NCBI GenBank assembly: GCA_029961685.1
Contig: JARWKL010000005.1
Coordinates: 2,672,501-2,736,500 of the forward strand
Direction: 5' to 3'
Length of the DNA stretch: 64,000 bases
DNA from: Aristolochia californica
Lineage: Eukaryota > Streptophyta > Magnoliopsida > Piperales > Aristolochiaceae
How positions within the stretch are numbered: the stretch's first letter is position 1; every line of letters starts with the position of its first letter. A program made the position numbers and the translations under genes. Below are positions 34,601-47,264 of this stretch, in pieces. The notes below the pieces were generated by a model. It saw only the letters and a list, made by a program, of their open reading frames with translations. It searched no databases and was not told where the DNA came from.

Positions 34601-37600
34601 AATAATATCACTCCTTAGGACTTGTAAAAAGTCTCATTACTCCCAAACACACTATTATTCGCCCATGCTGGTTTACCAACTTCTCCCAGCATCTATTAGA
34701 AACATGGTTGGTACTCCTACAATGGTCACACCTACGATCACTTCTGTCTCTGCCACAACTTGAGTCATCTCAGCCTTGACCTCTGTTACTACTACCACGA
34801 CTACAAGTAACTGCTGAACGAGTAGACCCATGATGAATCCTAAGGGTAGCAGCTTCAACAGTGGATACGTCCTTACTACCAGATGATGCCACAACTGTCT
34901 TTGCATGGAGCACCCCATTGAATACATTAGGAAGTGAAAGAACATCATCTAACGCAAGCAGTTGGGCTTTTACTGTGTCATACTCTGGGCCAAGACCCCC
35001 CAAAAACTTTGCAAAAAATATTTGTCCCTGCAGCTTCCTCAACTCTTTTTCATCAGTAGTAAATGGATGATAAATGCAGATTCCTTACGTCAAGAACCTT
35101 CCTCTCTCCCCTTTTTAAGCCAAACAACCGAGAATATAACTCATGATCCTTGACAAATTGCTCTCTTGTGCATACATGGACTCTAGAGACACCTAGATCT
35201 TTTTAGTTGTCTCACAGTTTATGACTTGATGTTATAGATTAGCATCCATGCTATCAATAACCAAGTCATGACTTAGCTATCTTCAGCTTTCCAATCATCA
35301 TTAAATGGTAATGGAGGATCGTCTCACAGGTACTTGGTTTTTCTCTTAGCCTTTAAATAGATCCCAACTGATTTAGACCAACTCAGATAGTTTTGGCTAT
35401 TCAATCTTTCAGTAGTAATCATAATGGTGTCTTTTCCGTTTGAACAACATGTCTTCTTGAAAGGTGTAACAACCACACCATTATCAGACATCTTGAACAA
35501 CCCAAAATTATAGTAACAGGTATATGCGCAGGTTATGTGGGTCCAATTAGGGCAATAACAATATCAAGAACAGGTGTAATAGATCAATTCCACCATCAAT
35601 AACCCTAAAACCAATAAGCGACCCTTCAATTAGGGCAAATTCTGGATGATGTCACCTTCCTGAGGGATGATGCAGACAATACAAGGTCAATGGATACTAG
35701 GGTTGGAATCTTTCCAACAGTATAACCCTTTAAGGGCACAAATCTTGCATAGAACTGACTTAATCAGTAGTATGAACCATTAACCCTTGGGTTATGGAAG
35801 AAAGAAACAAGAAAAAATCTGACCTTTAGCTTCAATCAAATGAAAATCTGGAAATCCCCTTTTTTCTGGAATATATAAACTTCAAGAAGATGGAGGAACT
35901 CTTATGGATGCCTGAAATACGATCGTACTACTCTAATACCATGTAAAAAGAATAAATTGAGAAAAAAGAACGAAGAGAAGCGAAGATAAGTAGATGAGGG
36001 GAGAGAGTGCAAAAGAGGCACTCGTTGAGGCTGAGAAAGTCGACCTCTTTTATTATTTCACTTAAGTGATTACAACAGTAAGTTTTACAAAAATTCCCTT
36101 CATAGCTCTCAATCATATGACGTCATGTACACATATCAGAATTCGACCAAATTTGAACCATAGGTTCCTAATAAGGCATATACTCTTTTTTTTTTTTTTT
36201 TTGAGACTACGGCTAACATCAGAAATATATACTAGTTACTGGAAATGATCAAAATGCCCCTGTATATCTATTAACATATTTCAACTTCTCTCACTAAAGA
36301 TATGGGAATGGAAAATTCTCATAGTTAAATGCTCATATAGTCTTCTTTATTTTCTTTATTGAGAAATGAAGTCAGTTGAAGGTAGTGACCTTGCTTCTAA
36401 AATCATATAATTCCATGGGGAAGAGCATTAGATTGTTTTGTTGGCTTGTATGTTTTCTTAGTAAAGTTGCTCTTCTTGCAGCTCTCCGCTTAAAGTCAAA
36501 GAAGATGATGAAGTCGACAATTTAGACATAAAGCTAGATCCAAGCAGAAAGACAAAGCGTGTTTATCAATCACCATCACCTGAAGTTGGACAGAAAATTA
36601 GTCGTTCATTGAAGGTGAGTTCTCTTCTTAAGGCCTTATTACCTTTTTTTCATGTGACCAGATTAATATGATGGATATACAACCTTTCTTTATACATTAA
36701 ATTTTTCAGGTTTTGTGCCTATCTCTCTCTCTCTCTCTGGTCTTAACATGTCTGGATAAAGTATTCTTTTGCATCATTTTTGCAGTGTGACATTTGCATC
36801 ATCTTTCCACAGCACTTTTCCTGCAAGAAATTTTTGTTTGCATTATTTCATATGATGAGAACACTTCCAATTTGTTGGGCAATCATCTTTAGAAATGGAC
36901 TGTAAAGGTAACTGTTTCTGTCTAGCTGGACACTTGCAGAGCCTCAATGCCAAAACAGGACTATTTAGTAAACGAATGAAGATTATCCATCGGGATCCAA
37001 AACTTCATGCTCAAAGAGTTGCCGCAATTAAGGTATGTGCTTGATCAAGTCGGTAGCTGAGCTACAATTGAGTTCAACTTTTTGTTTTATCTACTAAACA
37101 TCTATGGATGGTCAATGCAGAAAGCTAAAGGGACTCCTGTTGCCAGGAAGCAGGCATCTGACACCCTGAAAGCCTTTTTCAGTGATCCTGAGAATCGTCG
37201 CAAGAGAAGCATTGCCATGAAAGGTGCGAAAACAGAATAGGAGCAAGAGATTTTAAACATACCAGTTGCTCTTCAAATAAGAGTCATCGATACAACGGCA
37301 AAGTAAAAGAAAAGCACATAAAAATCGTGTTATTTCATTTACTGAAATCTATATCATACAGAAATCTGTCATTTGTAAAAAAAGCCGGTCTGTTGTATTT
37401 TCGTGAGTCAAAGTTCCTGAAAAGGTGACATTCTAGAAGTAAATCTTAGTTTAAGTAGGCTGACATGCAATCTCAGAATGTGGGCAGTGAGCGTCAGTAT
37501 AGTGGATTTGACTAGCTAATTGATACCACAATAACTTGATGTCATTTCATTGGCATTTTTCTTTTTTTTCATTCAAACGTTGTGTTTTGATAAATACCAT

Positions 37601-38434
37601 GTTAAATAACATGAAACAGTATGAGAAGTATAATTACATGAGCCAAATTAGGCGTGAAATGCCAGATTATAGAGCAAACAAAATAAACAAAGGTGGCTGT
37701 GATGTTCACATGTCAGAAAACATTTATCAGGAATATAAAGCCATGTTGCTTGTGTCTGTAGACATTGGTGCGTAGGACACCAGACAAAAGTTTCAGCTGA
37801 AAACAATGACATGATAGGTATTGATTTATACTATGAGAAGTCAGGAAAGAAAACTTGCTTTTAGAGGGAGTCCGCACTGTGGTGTCTATTTTTCTGTATT
37901 TTTGTTTATACTTTTAACTTAGGTAGCATGAGAAACATCAGGGGGGGGGGGGGGGGGGGGGGGGGGAGTGAAGAAAACACTTCCATACAAGATTTCTGTC
38001 CAACAGTTTGGTCCTATACAAAAGAATAATTTGATATCTGCTGCCAATCTGCAGGGGTGAAGTTTTACTGCAGCAACTGTGGAGAGGAAGGGCATCGAAG
38101 ACACTACTGCCCAGCATTGAAGGATAAATCAGGTGGGAGTTACAAATTCAAATGTCGAGTATGCAGGGAGAGAGGGCATAACCGGCGAACTTGCCCTAAG
38201 CTAAGGTCAACAGACAAGAAAAGCATCAAGAAGTTCAAGATCCATCAATGTAGCGTATGTGGCCAAAGTGGTCATAACAGTAGGACATGTTCTAAAAGGA
38301 ATGTGGCAAAAGAAGGCAGTCGTTTAAATCCTTCCCCAACTACTCTTATTTCTAAAAGTAGAACTTACACATGCAGTTTATGCTTGGGAATAGGTCATAA
38401 CAGGAGGACATGCCATCTAATGAAAAACCTATGA
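28666..38434 (+). CDS. Probable plastid protein with DnaJ-type zinc finger, NUMOD3-like motifs and four CCHC zinc knuckles
   Basis: Eight exons: 28666-28818, 28919-28974, 29193-29355, 30639-30727, 36482-36614, 36940-37032, 37121-37223 and 38055-38434, joining in frame to 389 residues. The N-terminus (MLSIFSGLPLLAVYSNRNF, then Ser/Arg-rich) looks like a chloroplast transit peptide. Residues about 93-140 form a CxxCxGxG-type DnaJ cysteine-rich finger (PCPSCRGRGYTSCTECG; TCGQCLG). About 188-264 carry repeated basic phrases like QKISRSLKS and RKQASDTLKAFFSD, resembling NUMOD3 DNA-binding motifs. Four CX2CX4HX4C knuckles begin at Cys269, 297, 329 and 370, suggesting single-strand nucleic-acid binding. 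Intron 1 has a GC donor (CAG/GCAAGG); the exon would otherwise hit a stop four codons on. Intron 4 is 5.75 kb because of a Copia insertion. The role is inferred, perhaps plastid RNA or DNA handling. Confidence 0.88.
29396..29418. repeat. Poly-T run in intron 3 of the zinc-finger gene
   Basis: About 23 T, 40 bp after the exon 3 donor; possibly a retroposon tail on the minus strand, but no body was identified. Confidence 0.7.
30957..31268 (-). repeat. 3' LTR of Copia element 2
   Basis: 312 bp, starting TGTAAAAAGG and ending TTTTAACA in plus orientation, matching 35942-36276. The adjacent plus-strand CTCTCCTCAAGC (31269 onward) is the complement of the polypurine tract GCTTGAGGAGAG. Confidence 0.93.
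31300..35500 (-). pseudogene. Degenerate Copia gag-pol of element 2
   Basis: Minus-strand remnants in order from 35500 downward: gag-like region around 35300-34770 (FAKFLGGLGPEYDTVKAQLL), zinc-knuckle and protease region about 34750-34150, integrase about 34000-33350 (YTPQQNGVVERNIRHLIEVA, FWGDAVLIACFLLN), reverse transcriptase about 32560-32215 (VIYGLKKSLRVWFNKF, LVYVDGIIL) and RNase H about 31570-31312 (SSAEVDCYFICDAI). The catalytic YVDD reads YVDG, and frames are broken repeatedly. Inactive. Confidence 0.88.
35928..35941 (-). promoter_or_regulatory. Degraded tRNA-iMet primer-binding site of element 2
   Basis: On the minus strand TGGTATTAGAG follows the 5' LTR, one base off the consensus TGGTATCAGAG. 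The C-to-T difference fits the general decay of this element. Confidence 0.75.
35942..36276 (-). repeat. 5' LTR of Copia element 2
   Basis: 335 bp, starting TGTAAAAAG and ending TATTAACA in plus orientation. It carries an extra poly-T tract (about 36185-36203) that is absent from the 3' LTR, which accounts for most of the length difference. Confidence 0.93.
37942..37967. repeat. Poly-G tract in intron 7 of the zinc-finger gene
   Basis: An uninterrupted run of about 26 G, roughly 90 bp upstream of the exon 8 acceptor. Such a tract could form G-quadruplex structures; its exact length is hard to sequence. Confidence 0.85.
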
Positions 38435-38558
38435 TTGAGTGTCTTCAACTCCTTGAAATTGAAATCATTTACCCTGTTTTGATAACAGGAGGACATTCCA
38501 TCTAATAAAAACCTATGATTGAGTGTCCTCAACTCCTTGAAATTGAAATCATTTATCA
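38397..38558 (+). repeat. 85-bp tandem duplication at the 3' end of the zinc-finger gene
   Basis: The segment beginning ATAACAGGAGGACAT, with the last codons of the fourth zinc knuckle, the stop and the first part of the 3' UTR, is repeated 85 bp later with a few substitutions. The first copy encodes the functional end (HNRRTCHLMKNL, stop); the second lies in the 3' UTR and has a one-base deletion. Confidence 0.93.
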
Positions 38559-40552
38559 CCCTTGAAGTTAGTGGTGGGCATTGGGTCTGGTTTCACAGGA
38601 AACCCAACCTGATCCGAACTAATGCAAAAAACCTAGGTTCTGGTTTCAGGTTTTGGGGACAGGGTGGGAAAAGAAAAACCTTTGGTTTCGGGTTGGAAAT
38701 GGGTTTTCCTAAACTCGACCTGTAGGGATAGGGAGGAGATGTGAAAATGGAGTAGGGATGAAGAGTTGGTACGGGAATGGGTGAAGATGGGATTGGGTCG
38801 AAGTTGGGGTTTGGATTTTGGGTTTTTGTCAGGGACAAATTCAGGTTCTAATCTTTTGAAGTGAATGATATGCAGTATCTAATCTTTTGAACTCAGGTTG
38901 AGGTTCAATACAGATATCCCTACAAATTTAATTTTCACATCTTGAGAAGGTCTATTTTTCCTCACCGAGCAGGGACAGATTGTGAAGATATTATTTAGTA
39001 CAAAGATTTTCTTCTGTGAATGCTTGGTTACGGTTGGCATTTTGTGCTCTTAAAACCATGGAGCAAATTGAAGCAGATATGAGCCCCTACCAGGATGTAG
39101 TCACTTCTGCTTCCACCATTTCAACTTTTAAATGGGGTGTGAATGCCAATGTGTGCACAAGCGTAAAATAGAAATCAAGGGATCTGTTCTATTCTAAATT
39201 TGAAGAAAGGGTGTAGATGATTAGACAAAGGGTTCATGTAGTATCAGTTTGTATTTTCTGTGAATGTTACAATTTGTCTTTTCTCTCAACTTTTAGCAGT
39301 GTTTTTAGTTTATGGTGGAACTCAGTTAATCACCTTGTAACTCAGCAGAGTCAACTCGGATGGGGAAATAAAAGAACTGATTTGTTTGTTTTAATGATTC
39401 AGATATACATAAAGTTAGACTGTTAAGAAGTGACCCAGAACCCTTGAAACTCCAATCCAGTTCAGTTCACCCAAAATGAATAAGCAAACCGAACTCAAAA
39501 TGAGTAAGAAAGAACGAGTCAAGATCAAATTCTACCTGTACCTCTTTGGCGTCAGAGCCATGTCAAATGACTCTTTTGCCAATTGAAATCTATATAAGCT
39601 GAGTTTGGGACAAATACGAAAACAACTGAATCACCCATTTAAAAAACCATGTTGACTCACCCATTTGTAAGTGGAGTTAGCTCACCCTTTAACTCAGGGA
39701 AATCTAATTGACTCGGGCAGCCCAACCCAGATTTCACAGATGCTGATTCAGGGCCCGGGTCACAACACCATGTACATGTGTTTTAACAATATTCAAGGTA
39801 TGTAAAGCAAAAATAAGCACGAAATGTAGAACAGAGATTATCATTCTCACAAAAAATTCGAACATATATTACAACAGAAAAATTGATCTAGAAGCAACTG
39901 GGAAGGCAACGAACCAAATGATTATTTACATGGTACAAAGCAATGGATTTGAAGCCTAGAATGAACAAAAACCCCACTGGTGTTACTGCCGACATAAACA
40001 CCACACCCCATTTAACCTACAACTTCCAGAATGACAGGCTTTGGCAAAAGAATGATTCTGGCAATTGATTTATATATGATTTTTTTTTAATCTCTTTTTG
40101 TAATTACAACACTACTATACAATGTTTAGTAATCTCGAACCGGGCATTACCAGTAAGAACCTTCAAAGAAGCTCGTGAACCGAAGAAGCAAGACTACAAC
40201 TGTGCATCCCTGGATAGAGCAGTAACAACAATATTATTTGAATATAAATTACAGGAATACAGGAATTTAAAGTTACATTAAAGTTGTCTAATCCATGATG
40301 TAGAGCTTCCACCCATGAGAAGCTTTCAATTATTGTTGACCCACATGGTGAGCTCAAAATGTTGTATGTGCATGTATAGTTTGATTAACAGAAAGATACC
40401 AAGTAATTACCATGTCTGGGGCAAAAGAAGTTGGTGAAAACCAAGCGGGCTATTGATCTGCAGAGGTTGGCAGCTCACTTTGTACTCAGGCCAGCTCTAG
40501 AGTTTCACCACCAGCTTCATTTGGTACTAGGCTGAAAGTAATGAACAGCTTA
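38435..40552. other. Spacer between convergent genes
   Basis: No gene recognised. 38575-38830 is a GGGTTT/GGGAT-rich degenerate repeat; 39330-39760 is a degenerate repeat rich in GACTCA words. 40080 to 40552 should include the 3' UTR of the minus-strand histidine kinase. Confidence 0.45.
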
Positions 40553-43500
40553 CTATAATGATCTATCTGCTACATCAGACTTGAAAAAACTTGCAACAGC
40601 ATTGTACAGATGCTCATCTTCAAAAGGTTTTGAAACATAACCATCCATTCCACATCTCACACACGCTTCATGGGTTGCTTGTGTCACATCAGCCGTCATA
40701 GCCAGTATGGGAACATGCCAATGGATCTGACTAGCATAATGTTCTTCTGAAACCTGCACTGATTTTTTTTCCTCGTTTAATTCCCTCTCTTCAAGTCTGA
40801 TTCTCCTTGTAGCCTCAAACCTGCATAAATTTGAAAATTGGGATGACTGAAAATTTAGATATAATAAATAATTAGGTAAAAAAGGAGTGACGTGATATAT
40901 CTTAATTTGAAAGGTAATCAGACACCGGAATGGAAGTTCAAGAATTACCCATCCATTTCTGGCATCTGAATATCCATAAAGCAGGCATGAAATTTGTGAG
41001 GCGGCTTTAGCATTTCCACAGCAACCTTGCCACTTGCTGCACATGTCACTTCAGCCCCATATTTCTTGAGGGCTCCAGCAGCAACCCTTCGATTAACAAT
41101 GTTATCATCCACAACCAATATGTGCTTCCCACTCAATAGTTTGTGTAGTGTCAAAGGCTGTTCACTAGTTTGGTTCTTCTTCTTTACAATACCAAGGCAT
41201 TTGTGAAGGCAAGCTGCCATCATACTCAACCTCAAGGGTTTTTTTATTACATTATCAACACATAAACCCAACTTGAATTCTTCACTTTCTGAGGGATGAA
41301 TTGATGTTGCGAGCAGGAACATTTTTGGAGAATTTTCGAACAGATTTGCTCTTCCATTATGCTGCAGATCTTTGAAGAAACGAGGAAAAAGAAGTCCTGT
41401 CCCCTTCCCCCAAGCATCCTTGTCTATTAGGACCATATCTAAACGATTTAATGCACTGAACTACCAAAAATAGCAGAAGTTAGCTAAAGCATGCATGAAA
41501 AGTCCACCTCTTATTCTATTGAGCTTGATAATTTCAATGCTCAGTATTGTAGTTATCCTGGCATTGATAACCAGTTCAACTTCTGCTTTTGTAATCATAG
41601 CAGAATCCCAAGAGGACCACACTTCTTCAAGGCAATTTTAAAAAGAAAAGAAAATGAACACAAAAGTGACTTGCATTTCTTTTTTTTTTTAATTTGGGTG
41701 GTGGTGGTAGTGGTGGTAGTGTGTGTGTGGGGTGGGGGGGGGGGGGTTGGGGAGCTTGAAGTGGAGTAGGGAGTACTCTTGAGTGGATAGTGTACCTTCA
41801 GCAAAATCTCGCCTTCCCCATGGACCATGAGGTTTAGGTGCTAAATTGACTTACGGTATTAAAAACTACAGCACTTGCCAAAATACAGTATTAGAAGAAA
41901 AACAGAAAATTTCTTACCTTGAGCTGCAACAATTGGAAATATAAGTATATGCAGATATCTGAGTGATGGCAATATCTACATGTATGCCCAGTCTCTCGAG
42001 ATGGTATTTTGTGACTTGGGCTCGAGCAGGTCTCCCATCAACTACCAAAGCTCTCATTCCTTTAAACTCCAAGTCAACTGAATCAATTTGGCTTCTTTTC
42101 ACATCTGTGGAGCTTATTTGGCCTTTATTAAATGCTGCAGTAAAGGCAAATGTACTACCAACTCCGGGCTCGCTTACAAAACCAATCTCTCCCCCCATCA
42201 GATCTACCAAACACTTACTAATGCTCAAACCAATGCCAGTTCCACCATAGTTTCGTGATGTTGAACTATCTGCTTGCATGAAAGGCATGAAGATTCGGCC
42301 TTGTGCCTCTCTAGGTATACCCACTCCTGAGTCCTCAACAGTAACCAGCAAGGTGAACCTACCAGTTTCTTCAGACAAATTTACAATCTCGGATAATCTA
42401 AAATTTTTCCAGCTTCTCCATCTGTCAGCCACAGGATAACCACTTAATGTGTCATAGGATGTACAAGAAATTCCATTTTTAACAAACTCTGGATGTTGTT
42501 GCAGTACTGAATTGGTGAATTCTGAAAATCCTTTCACTTCATCCACCATGTGTACAGAGACCAGTATGTGCCCTTTTTCTGTGAACTGCAAATTTATTGT
42601 TATACATTTAAAACACAAAATCAGAAATAGGAAAAGGGGGGAAAAAGCCATGGTGTGTTGAAAAAGGAGCCCTCTCTCTCACAGACAGTTACATACTCAT
42701 GCAGATGTAAAGTACAAAGGCTGACCTTGATTGAATTCCCAACAAGGTTTGTAATAATTTGTCGGAATCTTCCAGGATCTCCAATAACAATTTCAGGCAC
42801 CCGATCAGATACATACACAGCCAACTTCAACAAAAGTAATAGTAAACAAAAAATAAGTTTAAAGTTGATAAAGTATTGAGTGGGAAAAGTCCCACGTTGA
42901 AAAATGAGAAAAAAAAGTTAATGGGTTAAAAGGTTCAGCAATAGGCCTCCTAAGTGGCTAATCATTTTATGATGAAACCGAGTTCAACCGAAAGCCCCAC
43001 ATAAAAGATATAACTGGCAGAAAAGTTATGATAAGTTTTACCTCAATGCCCTTCTCTTGTGATTTGTCTGAGAATAGAGATAGGACATTATCCAGAATGG
43101 TACAGAGATCAAAGGGGACTGCTTCAAGCTCAAGCCTCCCAGACTCTATCTTAGCCTGATCAAGAACCTCATTTATTAGAGCGATTAGAGCCTTTCCACT
43201 AGCTTGAGCGGTGTTTGCATAATCTTGTTGGGTTGCATCAAGTTCTGTGTCCATCAGCATTTGCAACATTCCTGAGACAGACGATATTGTTGAACCCAAT
43301 TGTATGATTTCACCATGGAAAAAGAAATTTTCACAATCATTTCTTCAAATAGAAGCATTTAAATATGTTATCTCTTAAAATTCCTACCTAGAACACCAAC
43401 CATTGGAGTCCTGATTTCGTGGGAAACAGTGGCCAGAAACTACAAAAGACAAATAGTAGCTCAGTACAAAGAAAAGCAAACTGATAAAAATAATGGAAGA

Positions 43501-46500
43501 AATAGAAAAAAGGTAAAATATTCAGATTACTCACTAGAAGTAATTCTAAGAATTTCTACGATTAAAAGGAAAACTGTGAGCCATCCAAGAACAAAACACA
43601 AAAAAGAGAGATCTCTAAGTGGTGGTAGTAGGTCCCAGCACAGCAAGCGAAAAAAACCCACAACAAACATTAATGAATATACAGAAAAATGAATGTCAAA
43701 CCCAGGTGGATAAACAAACTGATCTGAAACATAAACTAAGAAAGTGTTGGAAATACATGCTATAAAGCATCATAGAGACTTCATTGTATCAGCAATGGTC
43801 ACTGCACACAACAACATCAAGATCAGACAGACTGATGATGCTCTCCATAATCCAAAATGACTACAGAGATTTTTTTCAATGTTTATGCAATAAGTTAGAA
43901 TTGGATTGAACTACGACGGAGAGCAGAAACCCAAGTAATAAACTGTTAGAACTATGAAATTTCCTTAAGAATGAACATGCAATGTTATTCTGCTGCTAAA
44001 TCCATTTCTCATCAATAGATCTATTACAGCACTGCTATGATATCTTGCCCTTAAGTCTACATGCTCAATTACATAAAAGTCCTCAACCTGTCACCTACAC
44101 AGTCTGTAACACAGATATATTTCGATATTACATTATCTGTAACAATTTAAGATGTTTTCTATCTAAGATCCAAAAAATCTAAAATGTTGAACTAGCCAAT
44201 TTTTCATGAACAGTTCATAATCATTACCTAAGTCAGAAGTCTGAAAAGTTTGGATGGAGAGGATTGTTTTTGCAGCTAACCTACAAGCATTTTCGTATTT
44301 AGTGGAAATAGGCTCCTAAAAAAAGCCAATCAGGAGTTTTTGACACCAATATACCTCCAAACAAGTTTTACATTTGATTATGTTGCTTCAAAGTTGAAAT
44401 TCAAATCAAAATTATTTTTATTTCTTGTTTGTATTTAAGAATATAAACAACCTGGGACTTTGCCACATCTGCGGCTTCTGCCTGGACTTTCAACTCCATC
44501 ATTTCGCGATAGTCATCCTCTACTTTAGCAATTCTATTTAAAGCTGCATGAAATATATGCCCAATCAGTAAGGCAATGACCAGAACCCCGAGTGAAGTAG
44601 TGATAGCTGACCAAGGTAAGGGAGGCTTCTGCTTAAACCTGCAAGTATGTAAGCAAAAGAGCAAAAAAGCTTAACCTATTTTCCCACATCTGCATCAATG
44701 CAATGTTTGCACAACGAAGTTGTTTACCTGCAATGCATCTCATGCTTCCTAGATGGGTCACCAAAATCCAAATTGCTAAGATGCCATAGACCTGTATCAG
44801 ATGGACTAGGACCATACATTTTAATGGGTGCAGATGCATTAGTTGTATCGTACACATTAACAACAATAGTTTGTTTGCTTGCAAGTTGGTGTAGAAGCTT
44901 CTCCACCAATGATATAAAATCAAAAGAAGCACCCAAGTACCTGAGAAAGAAAATTGGAGGCAATTTTTACATTAAAGTTTTACAACAAACAAACCAAGAT
45001 TAAGAAAAATAAAGCAACTGATTGTACCCTTGAGTTGCTTTGATGCGCTCCTCCGGTGTGGCATCAGATGGAAGGTTAGCATTGTAAACAGCAAAAGTCA
45101 ACACTACACCAAGGTGATTGGATTTCAATAGCTTGAAGGGAGAAGTTAGGACGCCCTTCCCAGATGCCCTTGCTCGTAAGATGTTGTCGTGGTCCTCCTA
45201 TAACAGTTGCAGTCAGTGTAAGAGGCCAAAAACAATGCATCAAGTGGAAAATAAATAGAATGAAAAGAAAGACACAAGTATGCACATAATTGAAATATAT
45301 GACATTTTTTTTAAGAATGATGAGAATTCCATAAAGAGCAAAGAAAGGGATACCTAAAATGTGAGAAAAGAGTGATCATGCAATTGCCTAAACCCCAAAC
45401 AGATGCCTAGGCACTATGAAAGATCGTTTCGAGACAGACACTACCATCATTTAGTTATGTCAGGAATTAATTTCCTAAAATTACCAGACATGCCAATGTC
45501 CTGTTCACTTGCGTATGTATCCCTAATAAATTTAGAAAGTAGAAAAAATTAAAAGATTGAAAAAAAAAGTCATCACTGAGAAGTTCATTCATATATATCA
45601 ATTTCAGAAAGATAGTGACACGATGTATAAACCCATGGAGATCCATGAACAGCCATGAGGTTGTCCTTCAACAGATTATGTAACTCCTCTTCAAAGAATT
45701 GAATTTTATTTTTTGAAAAGCTCAAAGACATTTATATCTTTGATGAAATTAAAAAAAGAAACACCACTTACCTTTCCAGACATCATATCAATAGACACAA
45801 TATGGGACACCGTCTCTTGGGAAAGTATAACTGGTGCATATTCATTTTGAACAGGAGCTGGGTCAAGATTCTCAGGAATGTATTCATCCTGAACAGGAGA
45901 TTGGTTTGCCTCCATCTTCTTTATTGTAAACCCATGCTCCTTCTCAAACTGCTCCCTCTCTGAATGTAGCACCTTCAAAGCATACGCAACCCCACTGGTC
46001 AATGGCCTCTCAAATGCTGTCCTTGCTGTATATTCTGCAAATGTTTTCTGTGGGAAACATGGCTTGGATGAGCATCATAGTATATGGTTTGCAGCATGTG
46101 TCTTAAGCACCACTTAGTTAATTTTCTTTAATGAGCATGTCATTAATTGTTAACACTTCCTGATTTGATTGTCATAGTATCAGAAACAAGTATTGGTTTA
46201 AGTACTAATGAAAAATTCCCCATTTACAGACACAAATGATATACCTACAGACAACATATATTATATAGCGTGATAGCCCCAAAAGAGTGGTAGACTGCAT
46301 GACACAGAAAAATTTTATTCTCCAATAACTCATTAGTTCTTATGACATTTGAACGCAAATCTCTTGTTTCCAATAATAGTTGTAAGCAAAAAGGCCTGTT
46401 CATTGTTAGATGCATAGATTAAATAAAAAAAAAACTACTTTGTGATTTACATTAGTGAACCATATGTGAAGTTTTCGGTTTGTAAAACTTTCTTTTTTGC

Positions 46501-46860
46501 AGTAAGGATGTCCTACCTCAACTGAAAAGGAGAGAGGGGGAGAGATTTTACTTGATCAATGGCGGAAGGGTGCTTCCCATGGTAAAAAGTCGAGATTAGA
46601 ATGGCCAGAGCATGTACATGGTTCATGCTCACATTGAACTGGTCCTGCAACATGCGGGCCCTCTCATCACACATATTTTCAAGCATCTCCCTCCTCCTCA
46701 AAATAATATTTTCATTCATGCTCCAAAATATCCACATAGACCCAATCACACCAGACAGAACCCACATGATTAGAAGCTTCCTCCTCCATTTGCCAGTCCC
46801 ACAACCTTTTGAGCTGAGCAATTGTTGTTGTTGTTGTTGTTGTCGTTGCTGCGGCTGTAG

Positions 46861-46898
<38 letters not shown>

Positions 46899-47228
46899 GA
46901 ACATTCTGATGTTTTTTACAGCCATGGCAACATGAAACTTGGCAATGAACAGCCATTCCAACTAGGACCCACCCACAAATTTTGAACAATAGCATTGGAC
47001 TCCTCTCCTGATATTCTTTTTTGCATTTTACATGTGTTCCTGTTCTCAAGTTCTTCTGATCCACCTGCAATGAATGATCTTGATTAGTTCAAAGTTCAGA
47101 GATCAAGGCCACTTAAGAGCAATGAAGCACAATTGCCTCTTGATTGATTGATTAACATCAGTGTCCGTCATTCAAATAATAATGATAATAATGATAACAA
47201 TAATAATGATAACAATAATAATAATAAC

Positions 47229-47264
<36 letters not shown>

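Larger units (their letters stand above)
30957..36276 (-). mobile_element. Ty1/Copia LTR retrotransposon 2, antisense in intron 4 of the zinc-finger gene
   Basis: A 5320-bp element flanked by perfect 5-bp target duplications TATTT (30952-30956 and 36277-36281). In minus orientation the LTRs begin TGTTAA and end TTTACA. The internal region carries remnants of gag, integrase, reverse transcriptase and RNase H. It lies antisense to the host gene and wholly inside intron 4, leaving the exon 4 donor and exon 5 acceptor intact, so the host gene can still be spliced. It is not closely similar to element 1: the LTRs are much shorter and differ in sequence. Confidence 0.95.

Noticed and set aside
41595..41828. 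Proline/threonine-rich minus-strand frame
   Set aside because: Translation of the simple GT/G repeat in an intron.
46601..46900. Plus-strand frame ending in poly-Cys
   Set aside because: Antisense of the CAA repeat in the receptor exon.
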